Positions 9,077 to 22,284 of a stretch of 64,000 nucleotides of DNA are shown here, piece after piece. The translations under genes and the position numbers were made by a program. The stretch spans positions 9,741,501 to 9,805,500 of the forward strand of contig NC_065575.1 in assembly GCF_937616625.2 (NCBI RefSeq). The letters are read 5' to 3'. Position 1 is the first letter of the stretch. Each line of letters opens with the position of its first letter. The notes beneath the pieces are model-generated. The model had not been told where the DNA came from and made no database searches. It worked only from the letters and a program-made list of their open reading frames with translations. Source of the DNA: Mercurialis annua. Lineage: Eukaryota; Streptophyta; Magnoliopsida; Malpighiales; Euphorbiaceae.

Positions 9077-12000
9077 CTAGAAGAATTGCTTGAGCCACTG
9101 GCAGTTTCCTGCATCCTTCTCCAACTCATTCTTTAGCTTCTTTACTTTCTGCATAGCCTCCTTCAGATCCATATTCTCTAATGGCATATCAGAAAACTCT
9201 TTCAGAAATTGGTGAGCTCGAGCTGCACCCTTCGACATATCCTCAGGGTCATGTTGTGTCTTTCGTTTGGATCCCACCTGTAAATCATAGTAGACAAAAT
9301 CAATATTTTAGCCCACAAATGCGGTCAGAATAATGCAAATGGCAAATCAGATACCACAATAGTATGATGAAAACAATACAGACGTATTTTTGTCCAACCG
9401 TGCCATTTAAGCAGTGTAACTACTATGCAGTGTTCTTTTCCGAATACCTATTGTTGTCTTATCGGCCATTAGTAAACATTAGATAATCGTCATCACAATG
9501 TTGGACAAGAAAATTTAATGCACGAAAAAATGCCAATATTTTGACAATAGCATTTATATACTATAAGAGTGCAACTATAAGTAGAATAAACACAACTGGA
9601 ACCGATTATTACTTACTAACAGAACCCAGAAGTAGACTTTTCCATTATCCAAAATCTTACAAATGATAGATTCTATAAAATGTATACATTTAATAATTCA
9701 CGTAATTCACATTGCATGTCATTTTGATATAAAAGTTGCATAGCATGAAGATTTAAATATCAATCTGCTCCTTGAACTTGTACACATTGGCCATTGAGTA
9801 GAAAATTAACTTTATTATCAAATTGATCAGAAATTTGTATACTATTAATTTGGTTAGAAGTATGCAATGCATGCACGAGGATAATATATAAGTTTCTGAC
9901 CAATTTGATAATAAAGTTAACTTTTGAGTTGGTTGAATATTGCGTACCGATTCAGAGAGCAAATTAACATTTAAGTCAGCAATCAAGGTAACAGTTACAC
10001 AATTTATTTAAAAGAGGGCAGAAACTTTCATCCCATACCTCCTAGGCTCCTACAATTACCACTGCTGGTATCTTAAGCAAAACATGATAATGAAGAAGTC
10101 AAGATAAAAGGAGACATGGTATTCCCCTAATTAACTAGTTGATAATAACGCCAAACTCTATCAAATGTTTACAATATTACTGTCAGTCATTTCTCCGGCT
10201 CTTTGCTATATGACTTAAGCAGTATCCTAATAGCCTGAATCTATCTAAAGCTTGTACCAGTTCTTTTGGACTAGACTCCGGCAATAAAATGGCAGATTAG
10301 GGTTTACAAGAACCTGGGTTCGTCAGTTGCCATACAGGTAAGATCATCGATGTTGCTGAAAACTATCAAACTTTCCATTTATAGAAGCCTGCATCTTAAG
10401 AATGGCTGTCTGCACCGGAGTAGTACGGACATAACATTTTGCTAGGGATACTACAAGAATATATCATTTATTCAACACTTCATCATATCCAGCTTCAGCT
10501 TATTGAAATTTTATAAATGGCTCACATAGCCTAAAGAAAGTATCATAAATACAAAAACAATTGTTAACACAATGGCACCAGAAGTTTGCTAAATCTTACC
10601 TTCTCTGCGACATCATTTGAAACAATAGCATTAGGTGAGAAATCTTCCAACTCGGCTGCCTTTTCTCGAGCAAGCGCTACAACACTTTCAGGGAAGTTTG
10701 CAAATTCTGCAACATGTATGCCAAAACTTTGATCACATGCCCCTGGTTCAACCTGAAGAATAATACAACGCTATGTTGAGTGGAAACATACTTTGTATAG
10801 CAGCTATCAGAATCATATTGCTACTTGATGCCATAAAACAGCTCAGGTAAATAGTATGGTGACAATGATAAATGCAGAATGCTGGCCTTTCTGGGAAAAG
10901 GAGAGGGGAGAATATGTAGGGCCACCAGGAATAAATCTGTGGGCCACAAATCAAATTCTCCTCTCCAACTTTCATCATGTTGCATTTGTGGCTAGGGGTG
11001 TCAAAATGGGTTGGCGGGTCGTGTTCGTATCGACCCAGAGGGTCAACACGAACACGACCCATTTAACTAATTGTGTCAAATCTTCAACTTTAACATGATA
11101 CAAATTTTAAACGAGTGACACAACACGATACAATTAACACGTTAAGATAAACAGGTAACACGATTAACACAATTACACGACTAACACAACCCACTTAACA
11201 TTTAAAAATATTTAAACCATTTAAATATAATTTTAACCTCAAATTTATCAATTAATACTCAAATTATAAAAAATTAATATAATTAATTTTATTTATATAT
11301 TAATATAATTATGTTCAATTAATATAATTTTTTATTTTATAAAATTATTTTATTTCTATATTATTATAAATAATATAATTTGTAAACGGGTTAGACAGGT
11401 TCGCGAGTCAACCCGTGACACGGCCAATTTATTTCGTGTCATAAATGGGTTGACACATTTGCGACACGAACCTGCTAAACCTCAATTCGGATTTGCCAAA
11501 TTTACGTGTTAGGTGAATCGTGTTATCGTGTAATTTTAATACCTCTATTTGTGGCCAAATAAATTTATTCATAGACAAAAGTGAGAAGATTTTATAAGAA
11601 TTTGAATAATTTTGAAAAGATCTATTTTTTTTGTATTAATGTTGACAGTTTCCTTCTCTTTTCTTTACTGTCCTAAAATTCTATGCTTTGTGTTAAAACA
11701 TCTTTGTAAGGAAATTATTGACGCCTTAAATATCAAAACTCATGATACTTAAGGTAGACATTGGACACATCAAGATTCAACAACTTAGTAAAGCCAAAAT
11801 AAATAAGCACGGTTACGAATTATGCAATGTCATTTTCTGACATAGGTTTGCAACATTTAACATCATCTGAGACAACTCTGTACACTTACCTTGTATAACA
11901 TAGTCAGCTTGCGATTGCATGAGTCAATGTGTGCACTGACGTGATAGTTTGCTACGCCGGTAATTTGCTTCATAAGAGGATCAGCTTTTTCATCAGCTAA

Positions 12001-15000
12001 AGCAGTCAGTTCATGAAAGTGGGTTGCAAATAAGCTAGGTGCTTTAATCTCTAGAATTAAGTGTTCGCATATGGCCCATGCTAAACCTGATCACCGAGTG
12101 AAACATGAATGGTTACAATTACTAAAGGCGCAGCTATATCCAACAATTTTCTGAAAATTAGAAATGCGACAGCTTCATCCCACTTCAAACCAAAGTTGGA
12201 AAGGAAGTCTAGAAAAGGAAGCAACTTCAAAATATAAAGTATTAGGTAAAAGGAGTTTCCTTTATATGCACATCCACACATGCAGATACAGATATAAGTA
12301 GAAGAAGGACTAAGATTGTCATGTAACAGTCCCAAAAGAGTTCACTTGGTACTAAGTAAAATAAAGGTGAGGTTAGGTTGTCTTTGACATCTGTTGAGCA
12401 AAAAAAAAAAGATTAGTTCAATGAAGTGGGAAGTGTGATAAACTTACCAAACCCATCATAGGTTGACGTCCCTCTTCCCAACTCATCAATGATCACCAAT
12501 GAATTTTCTGTAGCACCTTTCAGAATTGAAGCAGTTTCAAGCATCTCTTGCATAAAGGTAGAAACTCCTCGTAGCTATAATAAAGGAAGCACGTTACTAA
12601 TCTTCCAAATTCCAATCTTAAGAAATAATCATATTGTTAATCAAGATAATGCAGCTGAGCGGTATTCAGGTGAATATGTTAGTGGATTAGATGTAGAGTA
12701 AAAATGAGGTGAGCAGTCACATCAGCAGGACAAAAGGGACACCATGTAGCCACTTAAACGCTTGAACAATTTCAGAACCAGATGCATATTTGACACATAA
12801 GTAACAGAATAAAGAATACAAACAAATGTGCTCCAGCTATGTTTCATATAGCAAAGATGTGCAATAAGCTAAATTACTAGACACTCGAAAAAATTGTAAG
12901 AATTGTGTAATTCAGTGGTATAATGCAACAAGCTAACTTCAAGGTATGCTTTAATTCAGTGGTATAATGCAACAAGCTAACTTCAAGGTATGCTTTGTGA
13001 GTGATTTCATATTATATTTCAAGAAGAGAACTTCGAGAGATAATGTCCTGGAACTTACTTGGCAATCCCCAGCACCAACACGAGCAAAAATGCAATCACG
13101 AACTGAAATGCTAGCCTTGCCACAAGGAACAAAGGAACCAACTTGTGCCATTAGAATAATAACTCCAACCTGTAGGTGTGACCACCAATACACTAAAAAT
13201 CAAAGAAATGCCTGACCAAAGACAAGGAATTGTTCAGCAAGATGATGAATAGGCATCCGTATCTCCCTTTTACGATAAGCTACTCCACTGAGTTGACAAA
13301 GAAAAGAGCCTAAACCAAAAATTGCTAAACTTTAATCATTTTTTTGTTCAATGTATCAATAGGCTAAACTAAAACTATTAGAACTCAAAGTTAAGAAATA
13401 GAATAGGAATAAATCCTGTAAATTTTCATGGAATTAGCAGGAAAATGATAGATAAAAAGAATACGACTGAAATATAACAGCCATACTTGCCGAATAAATG
13501 TAGATTTCCCACCCATATTAGGCCCTGTAATTATTTGGAACCAACTCTCTCCCCTGACCTGATTTGCGTGAAAGAACAAAGCATAAGCATTTATGAAATT
13601 ATTTTTCTCAAATCAGTTAGAAGCATGCTCTTGATCAATTGATACTCACAAGTTTACAGTTGTTTGGTATAAAATTCACCCAGTCTTGAGCTTCCACACA
13701 AGGATGTCTACTTTCTTCTAATATAATATCTCCAACATTCTACAACATAAAAATTAATATCATGATGTACTGAAATTCAATTCTATAAGATAATAATTCA
13801 AAGGACAATAGAAGTAGGTAATTACTGATAGAGTGATGATTGGTCTTGTATAAGGTGTTGGGCAGCTTGAAGCCAACTCAGCAAAACTGAGTAAGACATC
13901 AAGCTCAGATATCATGCCAGCTAAAGACTCAAACACCTGCAAGACAAAATTTTCACTAATCCAGAACAAGAACCTGATTGAATAAAAAATACAAGACAAC
14001 AAATGAATACCTCAGAAAAAGTTGCTGCAGTTCGAACAACCCGATTAACAATCTCTTTTTGACAACTCGTGTACTCATCGGCTATTCTTTGGTATTGGTC
14101 TCCTAACTTCTTAAGTTTTGTGTTTGTGAATTTGACCCCATCCTTTCGGGTTTCTAGGACAATAAATTGGGTTGTTAGCTGTTTCCTTATTTTTGGCTCT
14201 TCTTTCTTTGTAATCCTGAAGACATGTCCAAATTGCGTTCCTTTATCTAATTTTAAACCTTTATCTTGTGGAAGATCAAGATCTTGTGAAATTCGTTTAT
14301 GCAAATTGTATATTTGGAGTTCCACCGACTCTTGTTCGTCTTTCAAAGCCGATAGTGCAGGGTCATAACTTGGTGAAATCATATACTCCCCACTCTCAAG
14401 TTGATCAAGGTCAACAGATGTTTCTACAAGAGCAATGAACTTTTTCAAGTGATCATCATCGGTTAATGACTCAAAGGTATCCAAATACCTTTCCTTGATC
14501 AAGGACGAAAATTGTCCATCATAGCGTTCCAAAACGCCTATTATATATGGAATTCGTATGCTTGACTGCATTCAAAAGACACGGCCAGTTAGAAAATGAG
14601 GCGCTTTTAATTACATGAGATTGTCCCAACAAGATGTTAAATAGCTCTGGACACATAAATATGTAATATTATTTCGAGATATAACGCAAGGTAATCAAGT
14701 AGTCTATCCTGAATAATGTGGCTGGCCTGGGCCAAGGAAAACTTAGAGCTAGTAAGGCGAGGATAAAAACAGGAACTAAGAAGAATGAACAGGAACTAAT
14801 AAAAAGTGAACATCATTAAAGTTTTTTTCTGAGGTCAACAATCATTCAATTGCATCATCAATGTTGATTGTACTAAGATTACATTATCATCTTAACTAAA
14901 GCAGCAAATGAGAATAATAAAGAACATGTAAAAATAAATGAAAAGATCAGCCTTGCAGCTGGTTCTTTCAATATTATTGCTAATAAATAGACAAGGTGCA

Positions 15001-17183
15001 CAAGGACTTCATTTGAGACTACTTATAATGAGTGAGCATGGGGAAATAAGTAGGCATTCACCTGATAAAGTTTCACAACATGCTTCAAACCAGCTTTTTT
15101 CTTCTCAATATTGTTCACTAGTCGCTCAATATCTGAAATTCTTTTGAAATGCTGCCTCAGATCTTGGCGAAGTGCAGCATCCTCTACAAAAGCCTGTACC
15201 AAGTCCAGTCTGGTGTTGATTACCTTTACATCTAGTAAAGGCTGTTTTAGCCACATATGAAGCAACCTTTTTCCCATCCCAGCAGTACAGGTTCTATTCA
15301 TAAGACCAAATAGACTGAAATTTTTGTTTGCATCAGTTTTGCTCTCAAGGACATTAAGAGCCCTCATGGCAGCAGAATCTAATTTCATATAGCTGTCAAG
15401 GTTGTACTCTCTGAGTGTATAATTCCCGTAATTGCTTTCATCTGCAAGTAGTTCTGCGTAACATAGTAATGCCCCTAAAGCACCCGGTGCACATTCAAAC
15501 CCAGAAATTAAATCTCGAACTGGTTCAATCGAACCTTTGACAAGCCTACCAAGATCCTGCACCAAATCCCTTGTTTTAAATTCATTTTTCTTTCTCTCAG
15601 TTACCATCACTCCACATCTAGTCAATGCATCATGCAAAGTTCTATATTCACTGGATTTACCACTCTCAGGTGGCAAAAGGCACTCCTTGCAACCAAGAGC
15701 TACCAAGACCGACTCCAAGTTTGTAAAGTGACTGTCATCAAGAAATTCAGCCAATCCCACAATTCTCTTTGTTAAATCAACATAACTTAGCCCAAGAGTG
15801 CACCCATTTTCACGGAAGTTTGGAATGACTGCAACAATCACAGGGGAATCCTGCATTTCATTGTTGGCAAACAAAATATCTTCAAAACTGCCTAGATTTC
15901 CGGGAGTCCCATTTTTTACCAGTCTCCAATTGGATCCACTGCCCTCATAGAGCTCAAGCGTGTGATCTGTTCTTTCCAACAAGAGATTGCGGGCAATTGT
16001 TTCAAACATATTCTTGCTAATACTCACACTCGAAAGACCATCAGGTCCACCTAATTGTCGCAAAGAAGTAGTTGTATGGTAATATGTCTTTGCAATAAAG
16101 GCTGCATTTTCACCATGTGATGTGTAATAGTCCTACATATATTTTTTTTAAATATTAATAGAGAAAATGAAGAGTCAAATTAATTATTAAAAAAAATCTA
16201 ACTACCAAGAAAAAATGGTGATTCTTATTCGAATCATAAAATTCAACTAACAAAGAAATAGCACTAGCTGTGGTGACGAAGGATGTAGTTTGTGGCACGT
16301 TTTCTCCATCTATAAATAGCTAATGATACAAAATGCTCGATGTCTACCGTCATAATTGTAGTTGCTTAAATTTAATTCTTCAACTTTAATAAACAGAGTA
16401 TTTCTAAATAAACCGTAACAAGTATAGTACCATTTTTTCAGCTTTAAGTTATTGCACATAGTTTTTGCCAAAGAAGACATACGATAACAAGAATCACTCC
16501 CATATACCGACAAGCCTGAAGACAAAAATCGTCTTAGACAATGATTTAACAGCAAGATAGACAGAATTTACATTCAAACAATAAATGTGCACAAGACATT
16601 GCTTTTAAAACAGAAATCCACAACCCTGTGATAGAAAATCTAACTAGTAATGCTAGTAGCAGGCAAGTAATACTACGATAAAAATAAATTCAATTTCCAA
16701 GGTTGATTAATGATTACTAAACAAATTCATTGCAACAACATCTTTAGTATCAACCAACCAGCCAAAATTAAACTACACAAAAGGTAAAGATAATTAGAAA
16801 ATGAACTGACCCGCCTATCGAATACCCGAACTGCTCTAGGGTCCTGCAAATTTGAAAAAAAAAATGATAAAAAATTAAAATTTGACCAACAAAACAAATT
16901 CAATGTAAAACAAAAAGTAAGACTTACATGAGGTAGGGTTTTGAAGAAAGTTAGAAACCCTTGGGCTTGTTTAGCATCTGAAATTAAGCACAATAAATTA
17001 AAATTAAAACATGAACAATTAAAATCAAGTCATTTCATTTCTCAATCATCATCATAAACTGAAGCAGATAGAAGAATACTAAATTAATTGCAGTAAAAAT
17101 ACAAAATAATAAAAAAAAAATCTAGGGTTTTGAGGGTTTGAATTACCTAGCTTGAGTTCGGGTAGCTTGTTATCTTCCTCCAT
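9077..17183 (-). CDS. MSH2: DNA mismatch repair protein MSH2, 13 exons
   Basis: MutS homologue that pairs with MSH6, MSH3 or MSH7 in the nucleus to recognise mismatches. Exons (minus strand): 17183-17147, 16977-16928, 16843-16811, 16132-15062, 14565-14011, 13936-13826, 13739-13650, 13558-13487, 13169-13059, 12574-12448, 12086-11890, 10752-10600, 9277-9077. All junctions are GT-AG. The CDS totals 2808 nt, 935 residues, close to the ~937 of Arabidopsis, and the frame stays open throughout. The N-terminal mismatch-binding-type domain spans exons 1-4 and the lever and clamp region exons 4-5. The ATPase has Walker A GPNMGGKS in exon 8, [10 protein letters not shown] in exon 10 and FATHFHEL in exon 11; the C-terminal helix-turn-helix region is in exons 12-13. 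The start ATG at 17183 gives [12 protein letters not shown], matching the family N-terminus. No inactivating change is seen, so it looks functional. Small transposons sit in introns 11 and 12. Confidence 0.97.
9751..9977. mobile_element. Fold-back MITE in MSH2 intron 12
   Basis: Long imperfect inverted repeat. Left arm: GATTTAAATATCAATCTGCT, then ATTAACTTTATTATCAAATT. The right arm at 9888-9977 is its reverse complement with scattered changes. Size about 227 bp, no coding capacity. The exact ends and target duplication are not clear. Confidence 0.65.
10993..11547. mobile_element. hAT-type non-autonomous element in MSH2 intron 11
   Basis: The termini TAGGGGTGTCAAAAT (left) and TAGAGGTATTAAAAT (right, inward) are inverted. 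A perfect 8-bp target duplication TTTGTGGC lies at 10985-10992 and 11548-11555; 8 bp is the hAT signature. 555 bp, no transposase ORF. The body holds many short ACACGA/GTCGTGT motifs. It lies in sense-neutral intron sequence, away from the splice sites. Confidence 0.85.
12909..12996. repeat. 44-bp perfect tandem duplication in MSH2 intron 9
   Basis: The unit starting AATTCAGTGGTATAATGCAA occurs at 12909-12952 and again at 12953-12996 with no difference. It lies 62 bp from the exon 9 donor on the minus strand. Recent origin is likely. Confidence 0.95.
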
Positions 17184-17265
17184 TTTTGGATTAATGCTCA
17201 GTTGCTGTATAGTTTAGCGATAATATTAGCACTGTATCTGGTTACATATTCCGGCGAATTAATAT

Positions 17266-17274
17266 GGCGGGAAA
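17266..17274 (-). promoter_or_regulatory. E2F-type site in the MSH2 promoter or 5' leader
   Basis: TTTCCCGCC on the minus strand, matching the plant E2F consensus TTTSSCGC, about 83 bp upstream of the MSH2 ATG. A weaker AAAACCCCGCC copy lies ~20 bp further upstream (17288-17299). Such sites drive S-phase expression, which fits a replication-coupled repair gene. This is inference from motif and position only. Confidence 0.6.
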
Positions 17275-17383
17275 GAAATTGAGATTCTGGCGGGGTTTTA
17301 GAGAAGCGTGTGCTTTACTCGCCTTTAAAAGCTATTTCTATTCATTTTTGATTTAAATGAAAATAAAAATTGAAACCAATCAA

Positions 17384-17828
17384 TTAGTCTGATTAGAGGT
17401 GAGCGTGGTTCGGTGCGGTTGATTCGGATTGGTTTGGTAAAATCTAAAACCAAACCAAACTTTAAGGAATAAAAGAACAATCAAACAACATCAAATATTT
17501 ATATTAAATTTTGGTTCGGTTATCCAAAATTTACTATTAATTTTGGTTCAGTTCACTCAGTTTGGTTAATTTAAATTTTAAATAATCTTTAATCTAAATA
17601 TTAAATTAAATTTAATCAAAAATAACTAAAATGAAACTAAATTTTGTTTTCTTGCAATGATTTATTTTTTGTTGTTGTAGCCTATAACAAGGAGAATATA
17701 GATATGCTTAAAACAAATATCAACATTCATTCCAAGGAAGTCATAATTTAACTAAATTATAAATTGTGAGTCTCAATTTAACAAAAATTGCACTTTACAA
17801 TAAACTATTTAGATATGTACAGCCATAT
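17384..17828. repeat. Degraded GGTTCGGT-type repeat and AT-rich DNA, no gene
   Basis: 17395-17560 contains inverted copies of GGTTTGGT/ACCAAACC and GGTTCGGT, resembling the common plant hAT-like MITE ends, but no terminal repeats or target duplication can be fixed. The rest up to 17828 is plain AT-rich sequence. Confidence 0.35.
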
Positions 17829-20385
17829 TGTCACGACCCGAACTCAGAGTCGCAACCGGCGCTAGGAATGAGAGTGATAACTCCGAAACCCGTAGTAAGC
17901 CTAGAACCACTCTAACGTTTTCGCAGAAACATGAACAATATAATCATACAAACATGTAACGAAGAAGACACATTTGTAAAACGATATGATACTAACTCAC
18001 TTATCGTTCTATCGATCTATATACAAAAGTTGTTAACATAAACATCATCAAAACGATCACATAATGTAGCATAACCTAACAAAAGATCTATTCAACATAG
18101 TAGGTATAACCATATATAGAGCATGCAAAACTCTGCTATAATAGGCCAAACTGGTCATCATATACTACTCCGGCTCTAAGTGAAGTCGTACTCTGTACAA
18201 GTAAAAGGACTTCCGGGATCAGACTATGCTGAGTGATCGTACACATTACTAATGGTACTATTTAAAAATAACATCGCATTTAAAAACAAAATATGTACAT
18301 ATGAATATCTAATATCTTCCAAGCATTTGATCCAATCGAAACCCAAATCCCGAAACCAATTTAGACTAGGGTAGAATTCCTAACAGTAACGAGCGAATCA
18401 GATTTCTAAAATTCTTTTGTTAACTTCTCGAGATAGTTCGACCGAGTTTAACCTATACTAAGTGGTACAGTCCCAGAATAGTTCGACCGAGTTAAACTAG
18501 TACCATTTCTTATAACCAAACGATCGATCGAGCTGAGTCTCAGGATAGTTCCACCGAGTTAACTCTAGATACAGGTCTCGAGATAATTCCACATATTTCA
18601 ACCTTGTATCTGAACAAATGAGAAGAGTACCCTATAAAGCTTCGAGACAAGTTCTACGAGTAACCCGAACACTGGTGATCACACAGCCTATTGACGCCCA
18701 ATAGGTAGCCCGTTCCCTCGAATCATATACCAGTTTTCACAAGTTAGATATTCGATAATTCGATACACAAAATTCATATATAACAATAAAATAATATAAT
18801 ATGCGATACACTTTAATACTTATACGTATTATATCACAAAATAGCTATTGCGTAATAATACACAAAAGTAACGTGTAACTCACTTGAATCGTTAATAATT
18901 CAAAAATAATAATACATCAATCCTCGTCAAGCTTCCTTGATTTACCAAGTCCATAGCTCGATAATCTGTCGTATCTAACGTAGAATTCTATCGTTGCAAT
19001 ATATAATAATAATTTCTATTTTATAGCTGTTTTTAACGAATAAAATATTACGTTTAATTAATAAATGTAAATCGTCGTACTCGTATCAAATTATTTTCAA
19101 TAAAATCTCAAAACGTCATTTTTAATTATCTTTGGTATTAATCAAAATCATATTTGATTAATCAAAGAAATCCAATTTAAATAATTCAACATTTCAAGTT
19201 AACTTTAACTTGTCCAAAAACTATTTTTCTAGCCAATTTTTGGCTATAAAAACGCTTATCTAAAATAGCTTGTTTATAAAACAAATTTGACATTCCTACA
19301 ATCCGTAATACCGTCTACAACTTTTATTTAGATTCAGAATTCATTCGACATTTCTTTAGCCTCCAAAACTGCCCTCAAATTCGGCTCATGACAACATGTT
19401 AATCTTTTCTTTTAACTCATGTTTTCACTCATTTTCGAGCTTGAAAAATAACCAATCTAATTAATCAATACCTTGATTAAATTGTCCACATTTAATATCT
19501 AAAACATCGTCTAGCTCTATCGACTAAGTCCAATTAATTTTAGTTACGAATTAAGATCCGTTTACAGTCTGAAACTCGCCTCCTTGGACCGATTGGCGAC
19601 TGTTTGAAAACAGTCCCTCCCCTGCTTCATCACCAGCTCTGCTTGTTGAGTAGAGCTGGCCTGCTCGCCGAGAAGACCTTCAGGTTTGCTCTACGAGCAG
19701 AATGATTTCTGCTCATATGAGCATAATGAGGCTCGCTCGTTCGAGCAGCACGGACCTATCGCTTCCTATTCCGACATATTCACACAACGTACAACAATTT
19801 CTAGCCATAATCTTCAAATCAACTTCCAATCCTAGCTAAGAAACCTTAAATTTCAACATTATTTATAAACATAATTTGTTTTGTCTTTAACCTCAGCAAA
19901 CACTGCTAAAATCATAACCGAACTCAAAACTAAAGAGGTTACCTTGTCCGTGTGTGTTTTAGATTTCCAACCGAGCTTGAATCACCGAAATTGATGGTCG
20001 GAAAATGAAACTGTGGCCGCCGTCGCCCGTTGTGCGCAAGCGAAGCAAAGGAATGCGATGAAGTTGAGTTTGGTTTTTGGAAACGTTGAGCACAAATGAG
20101 ATAGTGTATACGGTGGGTTACATATACATATTGGCTAAATTGCGACCTTGATCCCTTATTTAATCCATTTATTTTTCCATTCCTTCTCCACTTTGTCTCC
20201 ATTATAATGGTTAAAAGTTTAACCAAACTCCACACTTTTACCTTCCACTATATTTATTCTTCTCATTCTTATTTTTATTATCAATAAGTAATTTAATTAA
20301 TAACCACTTTAATTATGGCGATTTGAAAGAATTATTATTGAACACAACTAGAACGTCCAAAATGTGAGGAAGAGGTGTTCCTATT
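17829..20385 (-). repeat. Truncated Tekay/Del-like Ty3/gypsy solo LTR
   Basis: On the plus strand it opens TGTCACGACCCG, which on the minus strand is the ...GGGTCGTGACA end of this LTR type. It shares with the LTRs at 26898-37331 and 51509-54032 a block GGTGATCAC...CCTATTG...CAATAGGTAGC (here 18674-18712). It also shares a GATTGGCGA...TTCCGACAT slot that holds palindromes (19590-19780). There is no PBS next to the 17829 end, so it is not followed by an internal region. The other LTR end (TGTAATACC type) is missing: the sequence breaks off near 20385, where Tat-derived DNA begins. Short open frames inside it are not genes. Confidence 0.75.
19608..19765. repeat. Palindrome cassette of the LTR, GCTC/GAGC type
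   Basis: Contains CCAGCTCT...AGAGCTGG, GCTCTACGAGC, TGCTCATATGAGCA and GCTCGTTCGAGC within about 150 bp. At the homologous place the other two LTRs carry CTGTGCG/CGCACAG palindromes. Confidence 0.75.
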
Positions 20386-20441
20386 GAAATAAGCAAAAAC
20401 CCATAATATTCAGCTTTGATGGAAGGGCCGAGCTCGAATAA

Positions 20442-21317
20442 TTATAGGATATAGAGGGCAAACCATAACTGGACTATCCACAATGGTCCACTCGGACACT
20501 TGAAGGTTCTCTGGGGACCGAGGGGACCGATGTCATTTAATTCATGGTAAATGTTAGCCAACATGAATTCTCCTATATTGCAGTGCCTTGCTTCGGCTAG
20601 AACAAAGGCGAGTAAAAAGAAGTCTTGGGTGACATAGAAGGATGCAGTACACAAGATGTATTTCACCACGAAGAAGGCGAGAAGAGCTTCATGCTCCTTA
20701 TGATTAGAAATGCTTCCATCTTCGCTCTTGAAAAAATTTACAAAGGGCCCATAACTTTGCTGGGCTTTGGTCAAAGTAAACGTGGGTACGTCGGCATCAA
20801 TGTTTTGGGAAATTCTCTCGCCATTTATTGGAATGTTAAATAGCAGGGCGAGAGCAAGTAAAGTAATCGTCATAGGGCCGAATTCGAAGCTAAAACAGTT
20901 AATGGCACTTGACCAATAAAGAGTTACGCCCATGATATAGTGTTTCACGATGGGTCTGCTTGCTTGACAAAGGGCTATTAAGTCATATATCCATGTATCT
21001 GTCTAAATAGTATCGAAATGAGGCTGAAGTATGAGTACCCAAGCTTGAAACCTAGTGTATTCTATCAGCCAGTTTTTGAAAGTAGTGTCAGTCCAGATGG
21101 ACGATTGGGTGGGTATGGTAAAACGTGGTGGTGCTTCATCATGAAAAGGGGAAGCTGTTTCGCATAACTGGCTAGGCAAAGTAAGAACAGAACAGCAAGA
21201 GATTTGGTCGTTGCCAGCATCGATTATTACCTGAAATTCGGTGGATATGATGGCAGAACGAGTCTTTTCAATTTTGGCGATAACTTTGGCAGCAATGTCA
21301 GCAGTTGAAGCAGCCAT
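20442..21317 (-). pseudogene. Antisense plant-mobile-domain-like ORF of a Tat element
   Basis: Reads from ATG at 21317 (MAASTADIAAKV) through one in-frame TAG at 21003-21005 and on to 20442. Before the stop there is SPFHDEAPPRFTIP; after it WIYDLIALCQASRP, then EFGPMTITLLALALLFNIPI and SYGPFVNFF. This W/GP(M/I)T(I/V)TLLDLA pattern is that of the plant mobile domain (PMD, aminotransferase-like), found in transposons and in host MAIN-like genes. A diverged second copy lies at 54704-55909. The single stop and absence of introns favour a transposon ORF over a host gene. Confidence 0.7.
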
Positions 21318-21816
21318 TATATCTTCAAAAAAAGCTTGTTTGGCGAGGCAATACGAATAAAGACAACGATACAGAAAGGCATATTACTTACTATGAAGAT
21401 TGTATTTGTAGAGAGTTAATGAGAGAGAAATGCCTTTGAAGTTGCAAAATTTTAGAAAAGATAAAGGTAATGAAAAAATATTTGGAATTGTCCTGATAAG
21501 CTAAAATGTGAGATAACTGAATGAAAGTGACACATGGTGATGGAGTACCGAACAGTCAATAGATGTGCAACTGGTGGGCTTGAGAAATCTTGAAAGGAGT
21601 CCAAATAATTAAGGCCGAATGTAACAAACCCAAAATTATCATATTAGATTTGTTAGGGGCATTATTTACACCGGCCAAAACTTAGAAGAGCCCAGCAGGA
21701 TCAAATGGGCTTATCCGGGTATTGAGGCCGATAAAAAATCATTTTTATTAATTAATCATAATTAATTTTGAATTAAAAATTTGTTCTAATTAGGAATGTT
21801 TTTCTTATTTAGGAAT

Positions 21817-22125
21817 GAGTTAATGTCAAAAAAAATCACAAACTTTACACATTTTCTCATTTTAATCACGTAGTTTAAATTTTCTCATTTTCATACACGA
21901 ACTACCACTTTTTCTCAAATTCATGCACGGTGCTGATGTGGCACTCATTTATTGATGTAAAATGACCTCCACCTCAGCCACTTACACCAATGGAGTCGTG
22001 ACACCTCAGCACGGTGCATGAATTTGAGAAAAAGTGGTAGTTCGTGTATGAAAATGAGAAAATTTAAACTGCATGATTAAAATGAGAAAAAGTGTAAAGT
22101 TGGTGAATTTTTATAACATTGACCC
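21817..22125. mobile_element. Mutator-like palindromic MITE, 309 bp
   Basis: Almost entirely palindromic (arms of about 150 bp, TCACAAACTTTACACATTTT and its complement). Flanked by a perfect 9-bp duplication TTTAGGAAT at 21808-21816 and 22126-22134. A diverged sister lies at 42566-42875. Confidence 0.9.
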
Positions 22126-22284
22126 TTTAGGAATATGAGTTAGATTAGAATTATATTTAGCATTTTTTCTCCCTATAAATAGTGGGGAATTTTATTGTAT
22201 TTTTATCATTCAAAATCAATCAATCAAACAAAAACCAAAGTCCTTTGCTTTTTATCACGCAATTCCCGATATTGTTAATTTATG

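Noticed and set aside
19939..20235. 98-codon open frame on the minus strand
   Set aside because: Lies inside the solo LTR and matches no family.
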